64,000 nucleotides of DNA from Rhizobium sp. ARZ01 (GCF_014851675.1 NZ_JACVAE010000002.1:434001-498000); one strand, 5' to 3'. Positions 8,290 through 18,365 are shown, counted from the stretch's first letter. Notes: a model not told the origin generated them from the letters alone. Translations and numbers: made by a program.

Positions 8290-9008
8290 CATCGTCCGAC
8301 CAGAACAGCAGGGACCCACGCCGCGACGAGGTGATCGCCGGCGAGTATGTGCTTGGGGTCCTGTCGGCCGAGGATCGCCGCAAGGTCGAGGACCGCCTCC
8401 GTAGCGATCGCGCCTTCGCGGCGATGGTCAACCGCTGGGAAGAGAATCTCTCTGCCATCAACCAGGAGCTCGAGACAGTGACGCCGCCCTCACGGGTCTA
8501 TGCGGCTGTCGAACACCGGTTGTTCGACGCAAGCGACGCCCGCCTGTCAGGGTCGGGACGCGGTTTTTGGAATTCGCTCGCACTCTGGCGTTCGGTGGCG
8601 CTTGCCTCGCTCGCCGCCATTGCCACGCTGCTTGTGGCCTGGTCCGAGTTGTTGGCCCCTTCATCGCCGAACCGGCTGATTGCCGAACTGTCCGGCAAGG
8701 ACAATCCAATCAGCCTGGTGGCACATTATGACGAGGCGAAGGGCGTGCTGACCGTGACACCGATGGCAGCGGCGCAGGAAAGTGCAAAATCGCTCGAACT
8801 CTGGCTCCTGCAGGAGGGACGACCGCCGGCCTCCCTTGGCGTACTTCCGCAGTCAGGCGAGGGAAAGCTCACCGTTTCGCCGGGAATGCGCTCGAGGCTA
8901 ACCCGCGACGCCGTTCTTGCCGTAAGTGTGGAACCACTAGGCGGCTCACCCACCGGTGCGGCTACTGGCCCGGTCATCGCGTCCGGCAGGACCCAGTCGG
9001 TCCGCTGA
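8286..9008 (+). CDS. Anti-sigma factor, RskA family
   Basis: The 240-residue protein starts with a cytoplasmic anti-sigma domain (RDEVIAGEYVLGVLSAEDRRKVEDRLRSD). It has one membrane segment near 100-120 (LWRSVALASLAAIATLLVAW) and a periplasmic RskA-like C-domain (LWLLQEGRPPASLGVL, VEPLGGSPTG). It sequesters the preceding ECF sigma factor at the membrane until a periplasmic signal acts. The ATG at 8286 is preferred because it overlaps the sigma stop by 4 bp. A GTG at 8274 is also possible. No zinc-binding HxxxCxxC motif is visible. Confidence 0.88.
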   Translation: MTSSDQNSRDPRRDEVIAGEYVLGVLSAEDRRKVEDRLRSDRAFAAMVNRWEENLSAINQELETVTPPSRVYAAVEHRLFDASDARLSGSGRGFWNSLALWRSVALASLAAIATLLVAWSELLAPSSPNRLIAELSGKDNPISLVAHYDEAKGVLTVTPMAAAQESAKSLELWLLQEGRPPASLGVLPQSGEGKLTVSPGMRSRLTRDAVLAVSVEPLGGSPTGAATGPVIASGRTQSVR

Positions 9009-9038
9009 CCGGGATAAACGGCTCTCAGAACCGCGGCA

Positions 9039-9065
9039 GCACCACCTCGCTTGCGAAGGTGGTGC
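9039..9065. terminator. Hairpin between anti-sigma gene and convergent DUF1269 gene
   Basis: gcaccacct (9039-9047) pairs perfectly with aggtggtgc (9057-9065) around a 9-nt loop. It lies 31 bp after the anti-sigma stop and 69 bp beyond the stop of the opposite DUF1269 gene. There is no T-run, so it is a weak or Rho-assisted terminator at best. Confidence 0.4.
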
Positions 9066-9133
9066 CAGCGAGGTGATACAAGTTCGCGTCGGGTGGTTCG
9101 CGCCGCAGGTCAGCAGCGGAGCCGTGCTGTAGA

Positions 9134-9664
9134 TCAGGATGTAGTGGGGGCGTTGGTCGCGCCGGACAATGCCTCTTGCAGCTTCTTCTCTTGTTCCGGT
9201 GATAGCGATGTCTTCAAGACCCGGCCGCGCAGACCTTCGAACTCGGCCAAGACCTTTTCGGGCTGCACCTTGCGGACAAGCACGAAGAGGGCCGAGGAAT
9301 TGTTCGGAATCGTTTCGCCCAGCGACTTGATGAACTTGTCATCGATGCCGTAGTCGGTGAGGGAACCGGAAAGCGCCCCTGCGCCAGCACCGACCGCACC
9401 GCCGATCGCAAAGCCCGCCAGCGGGTTCAGGAACAGAAGCCCGACAAGACCGCCCCACAACGCGCCGGAGAGCAGGCCGGAGGAAGCACCGATCGCCGTC
9501 AGGTTGAGGCTTTGCTTCAGGTGGACCTTTCCGGCCGCGTCACGGACGACGACGACGGCATCCTCCAGATCGATCAGATATTCCTTTTTCAGACCACTCA
9601 GCTTCACCAGGACCTTGTCCGCCTCATCCGGCGTGTCGAATCCAATTACAACCAAATCTGACAT
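9134..9664 (-). CDS. DUF1269 domain membrane-associated protein
   Basis: From ATG 9664 (AGGAG 7 nt upstream) the protein is 176 residues. It has an N-terminal ferredoxin-like part (MSDLVVIGFDTPDEADKVLV), a central glycine-rich hydrophobic segment (LLSGALWGGLVGLLFLNPLAGFAIGGAVGAGAGALSG, given here as adjoining fragments of one region near 75-110), and a C-terminal alpha/beta part. This architecture is DUF1269, of unknown biochemical role and often stress-linked. The 13-residue upstream extension lacks a ribosome binding site and was not used. Confidence 0.8.
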   Translation of the reverse strand: MSDLVVIGFDTPDEADKVLVKLSGLKKEYLIDLEDAVVVVRDAAGKVHLKQSLNLTAIGASSGLLSGALWGGLVGLLFLNPLAGFAIGGAVGAGAGALSGSLTDYGIDDKFIKSLGETIPNNSSALFVLVRKVQPEKVLAEFEGLRGRVLKTSLSPEQEKKLQEALSGATNAPTTS

Positions 9665-9829
9665 GAGTGTGCTCCTGTTTGCGAACGTGATGGCGAAAGC
9701 CATTCACAAGCAGCTTCCAAACAAAGCTGCGCCCCCTTGCACGCCGAGCGGCGTGCTGCGAGGTAGACATAGGGCAGGTTTCATGACCGGGTAGTGACAC
9801 CGATCAATTGTTTCGGGGGATGTGCCTTT

Positions 9830-10483
9830 TCAACGCGCGATAGTGGTCACAATCGCGTTACGCAGGGTATCGAGCCCCCTGCCCTTCTCCGACGACGTGG
9901 CAAGGATCTCGGGATAGGCCGCCGGACGCTTCCGGATCTTCTCAGTCGCCTCCCTCACAAGCCGCGGAACGCCTGCTTCCTTGATCTTGTCCGTCTTGGT
10001 CAGGACGAGTTGATAGGAGACCGCGGCCTTGTCGAGAAGATCCAGGACGTCCTCATCGTTCTTCTTGATGCCGTGGCGACTGTCGATCAGTACATAGACC
10101 CGCTTGAGCGTCGATCGCCCACGGAGATAGTCGAAGACGAGCTTCGTCCACGCGTCGACCTGCTCCTTGGGCGCCTGTGCGTAGCCATAGCCGGGCATGT
10201 CGACGAGCGCCATCGGCGGAAGGTCTCCCGCCTCGCCGGAATAGCCGTCGGGCACGAAATAGTTCAGCTCCTGGGTTCGGCCGGGTGTGTTGGACGTGCG
10301 GGCAAGCCCCTTGTGGCCGACCAGGGCATTGATCAGCGAGGACTTGCCGACGTTCGAGCGGCCGGCGAAAGCGATCTCCGGCGGACCCTCCGGCGGCAGG
10401 AACTTCATGGCCGGCACGCCGCGAATGAAGATCCACGGCCGGCCGAAGAGCGGTTTATCGTCGCCGGAATTTGTCGAAGTCAT
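9830..10483 (-). CDS. engB: Ribosome biogenesis GTPase EngB (YsxC/YihA)
   Basis: From ATG 10483 the protein is 217 residues. It has G1 [10 protein letters not shown]3 DMPGYGYA, G4 TKTDK and G5 TSSEKGRG, plus the family start [19 protein letters not shown]. EngB is a GTPase for large-subunit assembly and cell division. It is usually immediately downstream of yidC in rhizobia; here a DMT transporter gene separates them. A start 19 codons upstream is possible but adds residues not typical of the family. Confidence 0.95.
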   Translation of the reverse strand: MTSTNSGDDKPLFGRPWIFIRGVPAMKFLPPEGPPEIAFAGRSNVGKSSLINALVGHKGLARTSNTPGRTQELNYFVPDGYSGEAGDLPPMALVDMPGYGYAQAPKEQVDAWTKLVFDYLRGRSTLKRVYVLIDSRHGIKKNDEDVLDLLDKAAVSYQLVLTKTDKIKEAGVPRLVREATEKIRKRPAAYPEILATSSEKGRGLDTLRNAIVTTIAR

Positions 10484-10558
10484 CGTCTGGCCTTCCCGAA
10501 CTGTCCGCCCCGGCTTCACGGTTTTGGCCCGCAATGTCAAGCGACAAGCGCTCCACCG

Positions 10559-11467
10559 TCAGCTACGCCTTTGCCGCCACACCTCAACGCCAAGATAACC
10601 AAGTAAAGCGGCAAGCACGATGAAACCGCCGACGATAGTGCGCTCGCCCGGCACTTCGCCAAGAAAGATCGCCACCCAAAGGGGCGCCAAGACAGTTTCC
10701 GCCGTGCCAAGCAGCGCAGCAAGCGCCGAGGGGACCAGCCGGGCGCCTGTCACGAACAGTGCAAGACCCAAGCCGAAATTGAACGCGCCGAACACGACAA
10801 GGATCCCGAGATCCGACGGGGTGACGGAATAGTCCGTCGCTTGCGTCGCCGCCATACCGCAAGCCAGAACCGTTCCAGTAAAAACCGCCGGCGTCATCCG
10901 CACATGGGAAAAACGCCGGGTGATCACAGTGGCGGACGCGAATGCGAAGGCGATTAGCAGCGCGAGCGCATCTCCGATCGGCGAGACCGTGCCGGTGATC
11001 GATCCCGAAACCATCACCCCGACGCCACAAATGACGACGGCGATCGCGATCCAGGTATGCAGCGCTATTCGTTCCCGAAAAAGTACCCAACTCATCAGGG
11101 CCGCAATCAGAGGAACACTGGCCTGGATCAGGAGGATGTTGGCGACGGTGGTATATGCGAGCGCCAGAATGAATGAAGTCGAGGCAGTTGCAAAGCACAC
11201 CCCGACGGCGATGCCCGGCAGACCCATTTCAGAGAACATCCGGGCGGTGCCGCGGCGGCCGTCGCGCACGAGCATGAAGCCAAGGAGGAAAAAGGCCGCA
11301 AACAGCGAGCGCCAGAAGACAACTGTCCAGCCGTCCTCGATGTCGAGCATTCTCGCAAGCGTACCGCCGAAGCTCCAGACGATCGCCGATCCGAGCACGA
11401 GTGCCGCGCCATAGCCGCGCTTGCGGGCCTCGGAGTTGGCGGTTGGGTGGGTCACAGGTGCGGACAT
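10559..11467 (-). CDS. DMT superfamily (EamA) transporter inserted between yidC and engB
   Basis: From ATG 11467 the protein is 302 residues with ten likely membrane segments in two EamA repeats (first GYGAALVLGSAIVWSFGGTL, second from PIGDALALLIAFAFASATVI). The substrate is unknown. The 34-residue upstream extension of the open frame is not hydrophobic and has no ribosome binding site. It lies downstream of the yidC terminator at 11576-11599, so it probably has its own promoter. Confidence 0.8.
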   Translation of the reverse strand: MSAPVTHPTANSEARKRGYGAALVLGSAIVWSFGGTLARMLDIEDGWTVVFWRSLFAAFFLLGFMLVRDGRRGTARMFSEMGLPGIAVGVCFATASTSFILALAYTTVANILLIQASVPLIAALMSWVLFRERIALHTWIAIAVVICGVGVMVSGSITGTVSPIGDALALLIAFAFASATVITRRFSHVRMTPAVFTGTVLACGMAATQATDYSVTPSDLGILVVFGAFNFGLGLALFVTGARLVPSALAALLGTAETVLAPLWVAIFLGEVPGERTIVGGFIVLAALLGYLGVEVWRQRRS

Positions 11468-11575
11468 GGTTGCTTTCGTGCGAATTGATAAGACATGGCA
11501 GATGGCCAGCAAGCAGGGCACGTAGCAGCGACGCCCCTGTGTCGCAAGTGCGGGAATTGGGGATGGCAAACGAAA

Positions 11576-11599
11576 GAAGCCCCGGCGTACCGGGGCTTC
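11576..11599 (-). terminator. Rho-independent terminator after yidC
   Basis: gaagccccgg (11576-11585) and ccggggcttc (11590-11599) form a perfect 10-bp stem with a cgta loop. On the minus strand it is followed by tttcgttt. It begins 25 bp after the yidC stop and thus ends the rpmH-rnpA-yidC unit. Confidence 0.8.
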
Positions 11600-11623
11600 G
11601 AAGTGTTGAGAACGAGGGTCCGG

Positions 11624-13417
11624 CTATTTCGCCGGATCCGCTTTTTTCCCGAACAGGCCCTTCAGGTTGCTGAACAGTTCCACCTTGACGCCATGGCGCT
11701 TCATGATGACTGCCTGCTGAATGATCGAGAGCGTGTTGTTCCAGGCCCAGTAGATGACGAGGCCGGCCGGGAAGCTCGCGAGCATGAAGGTGAAGACAAC
11801 CGGCATCCAGGTGAAGATCATCGCCTGGGTCGGATCGGGCGGCGTCGGATTCATGCGCATCTGCAGGAACATGGTGACGCCCATGACCAGCGGCCATACG
11901 CCGATCAGCAGTGCCTGCGGTACGTCAAACGGCAGCAGGCCGAACAGGTTGAAGATCGAAGTCGGATCCGGTGCAGACAGGTCCTGTATCCAGCCGAAGA
12001 AGGGCGCGTGCCGCATTTCGATCGTGATGTAGATGACCTTGTATAGCGCGAAGAAGACCGGGATTTGCAGAAGAATCGGCCAGCAACCCGCAAGCGGATT
12101 GATCTTCTCTTCCTTATAGAGTGCCATCATCGCCTGCTGCAGGCCCATCTTGTCGTCGCCGAACTTGGCCTTCAGTTCCTCCATTTTCGGCTGCAGCCGC
12201 TTCATGTTCGCCATCGAAGCGTACTGCTTGCTGGCGAGCGGGAAAAAGAGCCCCTTCACCACGATCGTGGTGATCAGGATCGCCACACCGAAATTGCCGA
12301 AATAGCGGAAGAAGAAGTCCAGAAGCTGGAACATTGGCTTGGTGAAGAACCAGAACCAGCCCCAGTCGATCATCAGATCGAAGCGGGGAATCGAGAGGTT
12401 CGTCTTGTAGCCGTCGATAACAGGCACTTCCTTGGCGCCACCGAACACCATGTTCTTGACTTCACCCTTCTGGCCCGGCGCGATGGTGATCGCGTCCTGG
12501 CGGAAATCCGCCTGGAAGCGAGGGCGGCCGTCGGTGAAGTGCGAGAAGCGGGTCTGGTAGGGGATCGTCTGCGGCGGGATCAGCGCCGTTGCCCAGTACT
12601 TGTCGGTGATACCGAGCCAGCCGCTGGTGGCGCTGCCGGGCTCGATCGTCGTGTCCTCTTCAGCGGCCGAGTACTTCACCTCGTGCAGACCGAGTTCGCC
12701 GAGGTAGCCGATAAAGCCCTCGTGCAACACGTAGATGCTGGGTGTCGAGGGCTTGGAGAAGCGGGTGACGCGGCCGTAGCTGGAGAGCGACAGCGGAACG
12801 CCCGTCGTGTTCTCGATCGAGTCGGCGATCTGGAACATGTAGTGTTCGTCGACCGAGATGGTGCGGACGAACTTGATGCCCTTGTCGTTGGTGTAGGTCA
12901 GCGTGACCGGGGTAGCCATCGTCAGCTTGCCCGTGCCTTCCTGCGTCCAGACCGTCTGTGGGCCGGGCACCTGGCCAGTGGTTTCGTTGCCGACGTAGCC
13001 GACCTCCGCGAAATAGCCGTGCTCGGTCTCGGCGGGGCTCAAAAGCGTAATGATCGGGCTTGAGCGATCGACGGTCTCGTGAAACTCCCGCAGCTTCAGG
13101 TCGTCAAAACGCGCGCCGGTCAGATTGATCGAGCCCTGCAGCGCGTCGGTCTCGATGGCAACGCGCGGCGACGCTGTGACAGCGGCCTCGCGGCTTTCCG
13201 CTGTCGCACCGGGAACTGCAGCACCGGAGGGCGATGGCGTGGTGGTCGTCGCCGTGCCCGTCGCGGCGTCAGGCTTGGCCTTATCCATGTCCGCCTGCAA
13301 CTCGGCGACCGCCCTTTCGCGCTCGATCTTCGGATTGACGTAGAGGAACTGCCAGCCGATCAGGATCAGCACGGACAGCGCAATCGCCACGAAATAATTG
13401 CGGTTGTTTTCCATCAT
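11624..13417 (-). CDS. yidC: Membrane protein insertase YidC
   Basis: The 597-residue protein has the full proteobacterial layout: N-terminal membrane segment ([20 protein letters not shown]), a large periplasmic beta-domain (about 60-345), and the conserved insertase core starting near 370 ([36 protein letters not shown]). The core includes [25 protein letters not shown] and the final segments to about 575. It inserts and folds inner-membrane proteins with SecYEG or alone. The start overlaps the rnpA stop by 4 bp. Confidence 0.97.
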   Translation of the reverse strand: MMENNRNYFVAIALSVLILIGWQFLYVNPKIERERAVAELQADMDKAKPDAATGTATTTTPSPSGAAVPGATAESREAAVTASPRVAIETDALQGSINLTGARFDDLKLREFHETVDRSSPIITLLSPAETEHGYFAEVGYVGNETTGQVPGPQTVWTQEGTGKLTMATPVTLTYTNDKGIKFVRTISVDEHYMFQIADSIENTTGVPLSLSSYGRVTRFSKPSTPSIYVLHEGFIGYLGELGLHEVKYSAAEEDTTIEPGSATSGWLGITDKYWATALIPPQTIPYQTRFSHFTDGRPRFQADFRQDAITIAPGQKGEVKNMVFGGAKEVPVIDGYKTNLSIPRFDLMIDWGWFWFFTKPMFQLLDFFFRYFGNFGVAILITTIVVKGLFFPLASKQYASMANMKRLQPKMEELKAKFGDDKMGLQQAMMALYKEEKINPLAGCWPILLQIPVFFALYKVIYITIEMRHAPFFGWIQDLSAPDPTSIFNLFGLLPFDVPQALLIGVWPLVMGVTMFLQMRMNPTPPDPTQAMIFTWMPVVFTFMLASFPAGLVIYWAWNNTLSIIQQAVIMKRHGVKVELFSNLKGLFGKKADPAK

Positions 13418-13803
13418 TCTTTCCCGGGGCCCGCGGAAGCCGGCCTCTTGTGTTTCTGCCTGTTGCTGATGCGCTCGCGAAGGCGGTCCTTGATTTCTGC
13501 AAAGGACGCATGAAGGATGTCGCGTCTGGCGACAATGACATAGTCGTGTCCGGGCTGCATTGCAAACCCGGCGGATAGTCGCACGGCCTCCTTCAGGCGC
13601 CGGCGCATCCGGTTCCGTTCAACGGCATTGCCATGCTTCTTTGTAACGGTAAAGCCGACGCGCGGCAGAGAATCCGGTTCATGCCGGTCGCGCATCTCCA
13701 GAAGGAAGAGCGGCCCTTTGCGCTTCTCACCCTCCCGCACATAAAGAAACTGCGGGCGGCTCTTCAGCCGTCCGACAGTCGATTTTTCGTCATTCTTCGT
13801 CAT
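13414..13803 (-). CDS. rnpA: Ribonuclease P protein component
   Basis: The 129-residue basic protein has the RNR motif region [18 protein letters not shown], preceded by [13 protein letters not shown], the substrate-contacting strand/helix of RnpA. It forms the 5'-tRNA processing enzyme with the RNase P RNA. It sits between rpmH (33-bp gap) and yidC (4-bp overlap), the near-universal bacterial order. Its C-terminal tail after about 115 ([16 protein letters not shown]) is longer than in many homologues. Confidence 0.95.
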   Translation of the reverse strand: MTKNDEKSTVGRLKSRPQFLYVREGEKRKGPLFLLEMRDRHEPDSLPRVGFTVTKKHGNAVERNRMRRRLKEAVRLSAGFAMQPGHDYVIVARRDILHASFAEIKDRLRERISNRQKHKRPASAGPGKE

Positions 13804-13836
13804 TGCCCGGCAATCTCGCTTCGGGCAAGCGCGGCC

Positions 13837-13974
13837 TTAGGCCGAAAGACGCTTGCGGCCGCGTGCACGGCGAGCGGACAGAACCGCGCGACCGCCCTTG
13901 GTGGCCATGCGGGCACGGAAGCCGTGGCGGCGCTTGCGAACAAGCTTGGAAGGCTGATAGGTACGCTTCGACAT
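13837..13974 (-). CDS. rpmH: 50S ribosomal protein L34
   Basis: A 45-residue very basic protein read on the minus strand from ATG 13974: it begins [20 protein letters not shown] and ends ARGRKRLSA, the complete L34 family sequence. It is immediately upstream of rnpA in the standard rpmH-rnpA-yidC order. Confidence 0.97.
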   Translation of the reverse strand: MSKRTYQPSKLVRKRRHGFRARMATKGGRAVLSARRARGRKRLSA

Positions 13975-14388
13975 TTATTTTAATACCGCGGTGTGCGGCC
14001 CTTCTTGGGTTTGCGTTAAGCAAGGAGCGTTACGTTCGCTGACACGGCAAGTGCTTCCGGGAAGCCGAGCCTGTCCGAACGTGGGCGGCTTATAGGGCGA
14101 AAGCAGCGGAAAAGTCAATTCCGGGTGGCAGCATCGGCCACTACCGAAATCGTTAACGCGAAATGGCAACCAAAGCCTGCGCCAGCGATCGCCTCAACGC
14201 GATTGCCTCACGGCGCATCAATTAGAATCCCATTGTATTCTTGATAAAAAACAAAATTGCCCAGCCCCTCGCGCGCTGAAATCATTAGATTTCTCATTAA
14301 CCTTTAACGAGTAGCGTCGCAAAATACGCGTCAAGACATATCAGCTGGATCGCGATTTTTTCGGCTGTGCATTCGGGGGATACCGCAC
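13975..14388. other. 414-bp gap between divergent rpmH and chemotaxis receptor genes
   Basis: The rpmH-proximal half is GC-rich. The half next to the receptor gene (about 14220-14340) is AT-rich (cattgtattcttgataaaaa, ctcattaacctttaacga), as expected for a promoter region. I cannot assign precise -35/-10 boxes, and no coding frame is convincing. Confidence 0.6.
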
Positions 14389-16392
14389 ATGAAGATACGT
14401 ACAAAGATCTACCTCATCGTCGGGGTCATGGGGTTGATTTCGATCCTCATCGGCGGCATGGCGCTCGGCGTCGTCTACCAATACGATCAGAAGCTGCGGC
14501 AATATGAGAACGCCGCCGACCGCGCCTATTTGGGCGAACACCTGAACCGCCAGGTCACCGCCGTCGTCATGGAAGCACGCGGCGTCTACAGCTCGGACAC
14601 GACCGACGCGGCCAAGAAATTCGCCGACGGCATCCTGAAGCAACTCGACGGCATCGACGCAACCCTGAACGAATGGAAACCGAAGGTTCCGGAAGCGCAA
14701 TTGCCGGCGTTCGAAGCCGTCGTCAGCCGCGCGGCGGAATTCCGCACCTTCCGTGCGGAGACGGCCCGCCTTGGCACCGACGTCTCGCCGCAGTCTGCAA
14801 ACGAGCAGGGCAACAACGAAGCAAACCGCGCCAACCGCAAGGCCTTCCAGGAGGAAATCGACGCGGTCGTGCAGACCGACCGGGAAAACCTTGATGCGAT
14901 CAAGGCCGACATCTCGGCCTTCGAGACGCTGATGCTCACGCTCGTGCTTTCAACTGTCGTTCTCGGCCTTGCCGCAGGCGGTGGCGCGGCTTTCTACGTC
15001 GCGACCAACCAGCTCAGCCGGCCGATCCAGAACGTGACCGACACGATGAAGAAACTCGCCGCTGGCGATCTTTCGACAGAAGTGCCTTATGGCGGCCGCA
15101 AGGACGAAATCGGTGACATGGCTGCCGCCGTCGCCGTGTTCCGCCAGAACGCCATCGAGGTGCGTGACTTGAACGCCCAGGAACACATCCTGCGCGAGAA
15201 GAGTGCCGACTTACAGTCGAGCATCGCAACGGTGGTGAATGCCGCCGCAGCGGGCGACTTCAAGCAGCGCATCCACAAGGACTACGGCAACGACGACCTG
15301 AACCGGTTCGCCGCGAGCGTCAACGAACTCGTTGGCAGCGTCGACGCTGGCATCAACGAGACCCGTCGCGTCATCGCCGCACTTGCCGAGGGCGACCTGA
15401 CCGGCAAAATGAATGGATCCTACCAGGGCGCCTTCGCCGAACTGCAGACGAACGTCAACAATACGCTGGCGACGCTGCAAAAGGCGATGCGTGAGGTTCG
15501 CGCCTCGACGGACTCGATCAATGCCAACTCCGGCGAACTTCGCACCGCTTCGGACGACCTGTCCAAGCGCACCGAGCAGCAGGCAGCCGCCCTAGAGGAA
15601 ACCTCCGCGGCACTGGAGGAAATCACCGCGGCCGTGAAGAACTCCACCGAGCGGGCGCAGGAGGCCACCGTGATGGTGGGCGAGGCAACCCGCAGCGCCA
15701 AGCAGTCCGGTGACGTCGTTCGCAACGCCGTCGATGCAATGGGTCGCATCGAACAGGCATCCAACGAGATCACCCAGATCATCAACGTCATCGACGAGAT
15801 CGCCTTCCAGACGAACCTGCTCGCACTGAACGCAGGTGTGGAGGCCGCACGCGCCGGGGACGCCGGCAAGGGCTTTGCAGTCGTCGCCCAGGAAGTGCGC
15901 GAGCTTGCTCAGCGTGCCGCAAGTGCAGCCAAGGACATCAAGGGGCTCATCACCAAGTCCAGCGACGAGGTTGCGATCGGCGTGAAATATGTCCAGGCAA
16001 CCGGCGAGTCGCTTTCGGACATCGAGAACCGCGTGCTGAAGATCAACGAATACATCCACTCGATCGCAACAGCGGCGCGCGAACAGGCGACCGGCCTCCA
16101 CGAGGTCTCCACCGCCGTCAACCAGATGGACCAGGTCACGCAACACAATGCGGCGATGGTAGAGGAAAGCTCGGCTGCGACCCACAAGCTCAACACCGAA
16201 GCCGACAGCCTCGCAAGCCTCGTCTCGCGGTTCCGCACCGGCGACGCCCCACAGCATGTTGCATCCGCGCAGCCGACACATCGGCCGGTCGCATCCCCTG
16301 CACGCCGCATGATGGGCAATGTCGCCCGGGCCTTCGGCGGCCGGGGAAGCGCTGCCCAGGCGGTTGCCCAGGAGGGCTGGGAGGAGTTCTGA
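14389..16392 (+). CDS. Methyl-accepting chemotaxis protein
   Basis: The 667-residue transducer has a membrane segment at about 7-29, a roughly 150-residue helical periplasmic sensor, a second segment near 181-203, and a HAMP domain (QLSRPIQNVTDTMKKLAAGDL). A second HAMP-like repeat follows (AAAGDFKQRI, ALAEGDLTGKM), then the signalling domain with hairpin tip IDEIAFQTNLLALNAGVEAARAGDAGKGFAVVA (tip positions about 463-495). It signals to CheA/CheW. The last residues GWEEF form a CheR/CheB-tether type pentapeptide. The ligand is unknown. No che genes lie nearby. Confidence 0.93.
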   Translation: MKIRTKIYLIVGVMGLISILIGGMALGVVYQYDQKLRQYENAADRAYLGEHLNRQVTAVVMEARGVYSSDTTDAAKKFADGILKQLDGIDATLNEWKPKVPEAQLPAFEAVVSRAAEFRTFRAETARLGTDVSPQSANEQGNNEANRANRKAFQEEIDAVVQTDRENLDAIKADISAFETLMLTLVLSTVVLGLAAGGGAAFYVATNQLSRPIQNVTDTMKKLAAGDLSTEVPYGGRKDEIGDMAAAVAVFRQNAIEVRDLNAQEHILREKSADLQSSIATVVNAAAAGDFKQRIHKDYGNDDLNRFAASVNELVGSVDAGINETRRVIAALAEGDLTGKMNGSYQGAFAELQTNVNNTLATLQKAMREVRASTDSINANSGELRTASDDLSKRTEQQAAALEETSAALEEITAAVKNSTERAQEATVMVGEATRSAKQSGDVVRNAVDAMGRIEQASNEITQIINVIDEIAFQTNLLALNAGVEAARAGDAGKGFAVVAQEVRELAQRAASAAKDIKGLITKSSDEVAIGVKYVQATGESLSDIENRVLKINEYIHSIATAAREQATGLHEVSTAVNQMDQVTQHNAAMVEESSAATHKLNTEADSLASLVSRFRTGDAPQHVASAQPTHRPVASPARRMMGNVARAFGGRGSAAQAVAQEGWEEF

Positions 16393-16415
16393 TCCCACTT
16401 CGCATCCATCTCGCC

Positions 16416-16447
16416 AAGGGGCGGCGGAACCAAATCCGCCGCCCCTT
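16416..16447 (+). terminator. Terminator hairpin after the chemotaxis receptor gene
   Basis: aaggggcggcgga (16416-16428) pairs perfectly over 13 bp with tccgccgcccctt (16435-16447) around a 6-nt loop, followed by gtcgttt. It starts 24 bp after the stop codon. Confidence 0.75.
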
Positions 16448-16758
16448 GTCGTTTGAGAGGGGGACAGATCAGCCTGCTGCCAAATGCGACACCCTGCAGT
16501 GGTTGACTTCGGATCGCAACCGTTATGATTTGCCGAGTTCCACAGAAGGCCCGGGCCGCGCGCGGTTGGAAATTGGCATCACATCCCCTATGATGTTGCT
16601 TGATTTGGAGGGCGCGCAAGCGCCCGCGGATTCGACCTCGAGAGAATGCAACAGCCTGCACTCCGCAGGCTTCGAGGCGTCGCAGACCCGGAGGGGTTTG
16701 GTATGGTCCGTCGCCAGCATGCCGCCATGACGTACTGCGGAATGGCCAGGAGTTCGCC
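16448..16758. other. 311-bp leader region with two small hairpins upstream of the histidine kinase gene
   Basis: No gene is convincing here. Two perfect hairpins occur in tandem: gggcgc-gcaa-gcgccc (16610-16625) and agcctgc-actcc-gcaggct (16653-16671). They lie 90-150 bp upstream of the kinase start and could be in its 5' leader. Neither is followed by a T-run. Confidence 0.4.
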
Positions 16759-18225
16759 ATGAAGGATAACGAAGCGCCCCCGATGCTGGGTGATGTGCCG
16801 ATGCCGAGCGCGCTCTCCGGCCTTTCCGGTAGGCTGCTGCTCCTGACGGTCGCCTTCATCATGTTGGCTGAGGTTCTGATCTTCGTCCCCTACATTGCCA
16901 ACATGCGGGTGCGCTGGCTCGGCGATCGACTGAACACGGCGGCAGCGGCGGCTGTCGTCGTCGACGGATTTCCTCAGCAGGATCTTTCGCGCGCACTGCA
17001 GGACGAAACACTGATGGCGACGGGGACCAAGGCCATCGTACTCAGGCGCCACGACGCCTCGCGGCTAATTGCGATCGCCGACATGCCGCCAAAAGTGGAT
17101 GCACAATACAACCTGGCGGCTGTGGAACCGATCTCGGCCATCCGCGACGCCTTCGACACGCTGATCTTCGGTGGTGATCGCATTATTCGCGCCTATGGCC
17201 CGATCGGCGACAGCAACGCGACGATCGAGATCGTGCTGGCGGACAAGGCGCTGCGCAAAGCCATGCTGGTCTATGCGCGCAACGTCCTCATCCTGACGGT
17301 CATTCTATCGGCGATCGCCGGCGGCCTCATTTTTCTGGCCCTCAATCGGATGCTGATCCGGCCGATTCGCCGGATGACCGGCAGCATGCGCGACTTCGCC
17401 GCCGACCCGACCGACCCCGCCCGCGTGCTCCAGCCCTCCGAGGGGCATGACGAACTGGCAGTCGCCGGCGTCCACCTCGCGGAAATGCAAAGAGCGCTGC
17501 AGGGAACGCTGCGGGAACAGAAGAACCTCGCCGACCTCGGGCTTGCCGTGTCGAAGATCAACCACGACATGCGCAACATCCTTTCGTCGGCACAATTGAT
17601 GTCGGATCGGCTGGCGGATGTGGACGATCCCGTCGTCAAGCGCTTCGCGCCGAAGCTTTTGCGCACGATCGACCGGGCCGTCGGCTACACCACCGATGTG
17701 CTCGCCTATGGGCGGATGCGCGAACCGGCGCCGCGCCGCCGTTTCCTTCCGCTGAAACCCCTTGTGGTGGACGTCTCGGAAATGCTCGCGATCGACCCGC
17801 TTTCGGAGATTGATTTCGCCTTGCAGATCGAATCCTCCCTGGAGGTGGATGCCGACAGCGAACAACTCTTCCGGATTATTCACAACATCTGCCGCAATGC
17901 CGTCGAGGCGCTGACCCAGCATCCGGGACGCGAACGAGGCCGCCTGAGCGTCTCGGCAGTGCGCACCGGCAGCGTGGTTTCGATCACGATCGACGATACC
18001 GGCCCCGGCATGCCGGCCAAGGCGCGCGAGAACCTGTTTACGGCCTTCCGCGGTTCTGCTCGCTCGGGCGGAACCGGGCTTGGGCTCGCCATTGCCCGCG
18101 AGCTGGTCCTCGCCCACGGGGGGACAATTGCGCTTGTGGAGAAGGCGAGCGAAGGCACACAGTTCCGCATCGAACTTCCCGACCGCCCGGTTTCGCTTGC
18201 CGCCTTCCGTAACAAGGCGTCCTAG
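16759..18225 (+). CDS. Membrane sensor histidine kinase (orphan)
   Basis: From ATG 16759 (ccaggag 6 nt upstream) the protein is 488 residues. It has membrane segments near 24-47 and 174-196, an extracytoplasmic region between them, and a HAMP-like linker (RPIRRMTGSMRDFAADP). The dimerisation box KINHDMRNILSS has phospho-acceptor His269. The ATPase domain has the N-box IIHNICRNAVEAL, G1 DDTGPGMP and G2 GGTGLGLAIARELV. It autophosphorylates in response to an unknown signal. No response regulator gene is adjacent. The open frame continues 53 codons upstream without a good start. Confidence 0.9.
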   Translation: MKDNEAPPMLGDVPMPSALSGLSGRLLLLTVAFIMLAEVLIFVPYIANMRVRWLGDRLNTAAAAAVVVDGFPQQDLSRALQDETLMATGTKAIVLRRHDASRLIAIADMPPKVDAQYNLAAVEPISAIRDAFDTLIFGGDRIIRAYGPIGDSNATIEIVLADKALRKAMLVYARNVLILTVILSAIAGGLIFLALNRMLIRPIRRMTGSMRDFAADPTDPARVLQPSEGHDELAVAGVHLAEMQRALQGTLREQKNLADLGLAVSKINHDMRNILSSAQLMSDRLADVDDPVVKRFAPKLLRTIDRAVGYTTDVLAYGRMREPAPRRRFLPLKPLVVDVSEMLAIDPLSEIDFALQIESSLEVDADSEQLFRIIHNICRNAVEALTQHPGRERGRLSVSAVRTGSVVSITIDDTGPGMPAKARENLFTAFRGSARSGGTGLGLAIARELVLAHGGTIALVEKASEGTQFRIELPDRPVSLAAFRNKAS

Positions 18226-18365
18226 TTTCATGCACCCGGTGCCGCTCGTGCCGTGCCGCCGGAACCAGTTCCTGTTTGAATTTTTTTCGAAAAGGCGCTT
18301 GCATTAGCGCGGCGGACCCTTTAGGAGATCGCTCGCAGCCGGGCAACACGCCCACCGCTGAAAAC

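Noticed and set aside
12065..13063. Plus-strand open frame opposite yidC
   Set aside because: Antisense shadow of a well-supported gene, with arginine/leucine-rich composition typical of such shadows.
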